Positions 7,245-7,434 of a stretch of DNA of 7,434 nucleotides are shown here, one piece after another; within the stretch, counting starts at the first letter, position 1, and each line of letters begins with the position of its first letter. A model generated the notes under the pieces. It was given only the letters and a program-made list of their open reading frames with translations, did no database searches and was not told where the DNA came from. The translations under genes and the position numbers were made by a program. The DNA is from Halobacteria archaeon (lineage in GTDB: Archaea; Halobacteriota; Methanoliparia; Methanoliparales; Methanoliparaceae). Location of the stretch: positions 1 to 7,434 of the forward strand of contig DUJX01000096.1 of assembly GCA_013329575.1 (NCBI GenBank), in the 5' to 3' direction.

Positions 7245-7434
7245 CTACATAATACCTTCGTATCTCTTCTTGACGAGACCCGAATAGACGTAATTTATCA
7301 TAGTAACAAAGTCAAAGACAGGAAGAGCTACTGCTTCTTGGACTGCACGACCATATGGAGGTAGATCGCTGCATTCTAATAGAATTGCTTTTATAGTCGG
7401 CTCATCATTGACCATCTCTTTGGCCGCCTCGACG
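7245..7434 (-). CDS. Aspartate/glutamate racemase-like protein, C-terminal end (5' part beyond window)
   Basis: The minus strand is open from the right edge to TAG at 7247-7245 and gives the last 62 residues of a protein. The segment LLECSDLPPYGRAVQEAV followed by LPVFDFVTMINYVYSG matches the C-terminal part of the Asp/Glu/hydantoin racemase superfamily. The cysteine in LLECSDLPPY is at the place of the second catalytic cysteine of these two-cysteine, cofactor-independent enzymes, and LPVFD is a typical following motif. The first catalytic cysteine lies outside the window, so activity cannot be judged and non-racemase members (maleate isomerase or arylmalonate decarboxylase type) are possible. 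It ends 43 bp before the LOG gene and is probably its operon partner. Substrate unknown. Confidence 0.75.
   Translation of the reverse strand, partial: VEAAKEMVNDEPTIKAILLECSDLPPYGRAVQEAVALPVFDFVTMINYVYSGLVKKRYEGIM

Overview
This 7.4 kb AT-rich window most likely comes from an anaerobic archaeon. The reasons are heavy use of ATA (Ile) and AGA/AGG (Arg) codons, TATA-like boxes upstream of genes instead of clear sigma-70 promoters, T-run terminators without hairpins, and a gene content (NDP-forming acyl-CoA synthetase alpha subunits, a molybdopterin/Fe-S oxidoreductase, a cobalamin-type radical SAM protein) typical of fermenting or sediment archaea. An anaerobic bacterium cannot be excluded from sequence alone, and I would not name a lineage.

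Layout: (1) 1-1849, minus strand: N-terminal 616 codons of a molybdopterin oxidoreductase that runs off the left edge. It has no start-to-stop ORF inside the window but is fully open. (2) 1850-1986: divergent promoter region. (3) 1987-3381, plus: class B (cobalamin-binding) radical SAM protein with a TTG start and a strong Shine-Dalgarno. (4) 3382-3482: short convergent spacer with an imperfect inverted repeat. (5) 3483-4911, minus: an acyl-CoA synthetase (NDP-forming) alpha-subunit gene that is complete in length but carries one frameshift and two in-frame TGA codons, so it is called a pseudogene. (6) 4912-5014: divergent promoter region. (7) 5015-6538, plus: an intact paralogue of the same synthetase subunit. 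(8) 6539-6622: convergent spacer with T-runs on both strands. (9) 6623-7201, minus: LOG-family phosphoribohydrolase. (10) 7245-7434, minus: C-terminal end of an aspartate/glutamate racemase-like protein that enters from the right edge and lies 43 bp upstream of the LOG gene.

The genes alternate in direction and do not form one operon. The only likely co-transcribed pair is the racemase-like gene and LOG. The intact synthetase subunit fits energy conservation from acyl-CoA (acyl-CoA + NDP + Pi to acid + CoA + NTP), but the ATP-grasp beta subunit it would need is not in the window. The most interesting item is the head-to-head pair of paralogous synthetase subunits. One is intact. The other is broken by only three lesions, two of which turn strictly conserved glycine codons into TGA. 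No tRNA, rRNA, CRISPR array, insertion sequence or phage feature was seen.
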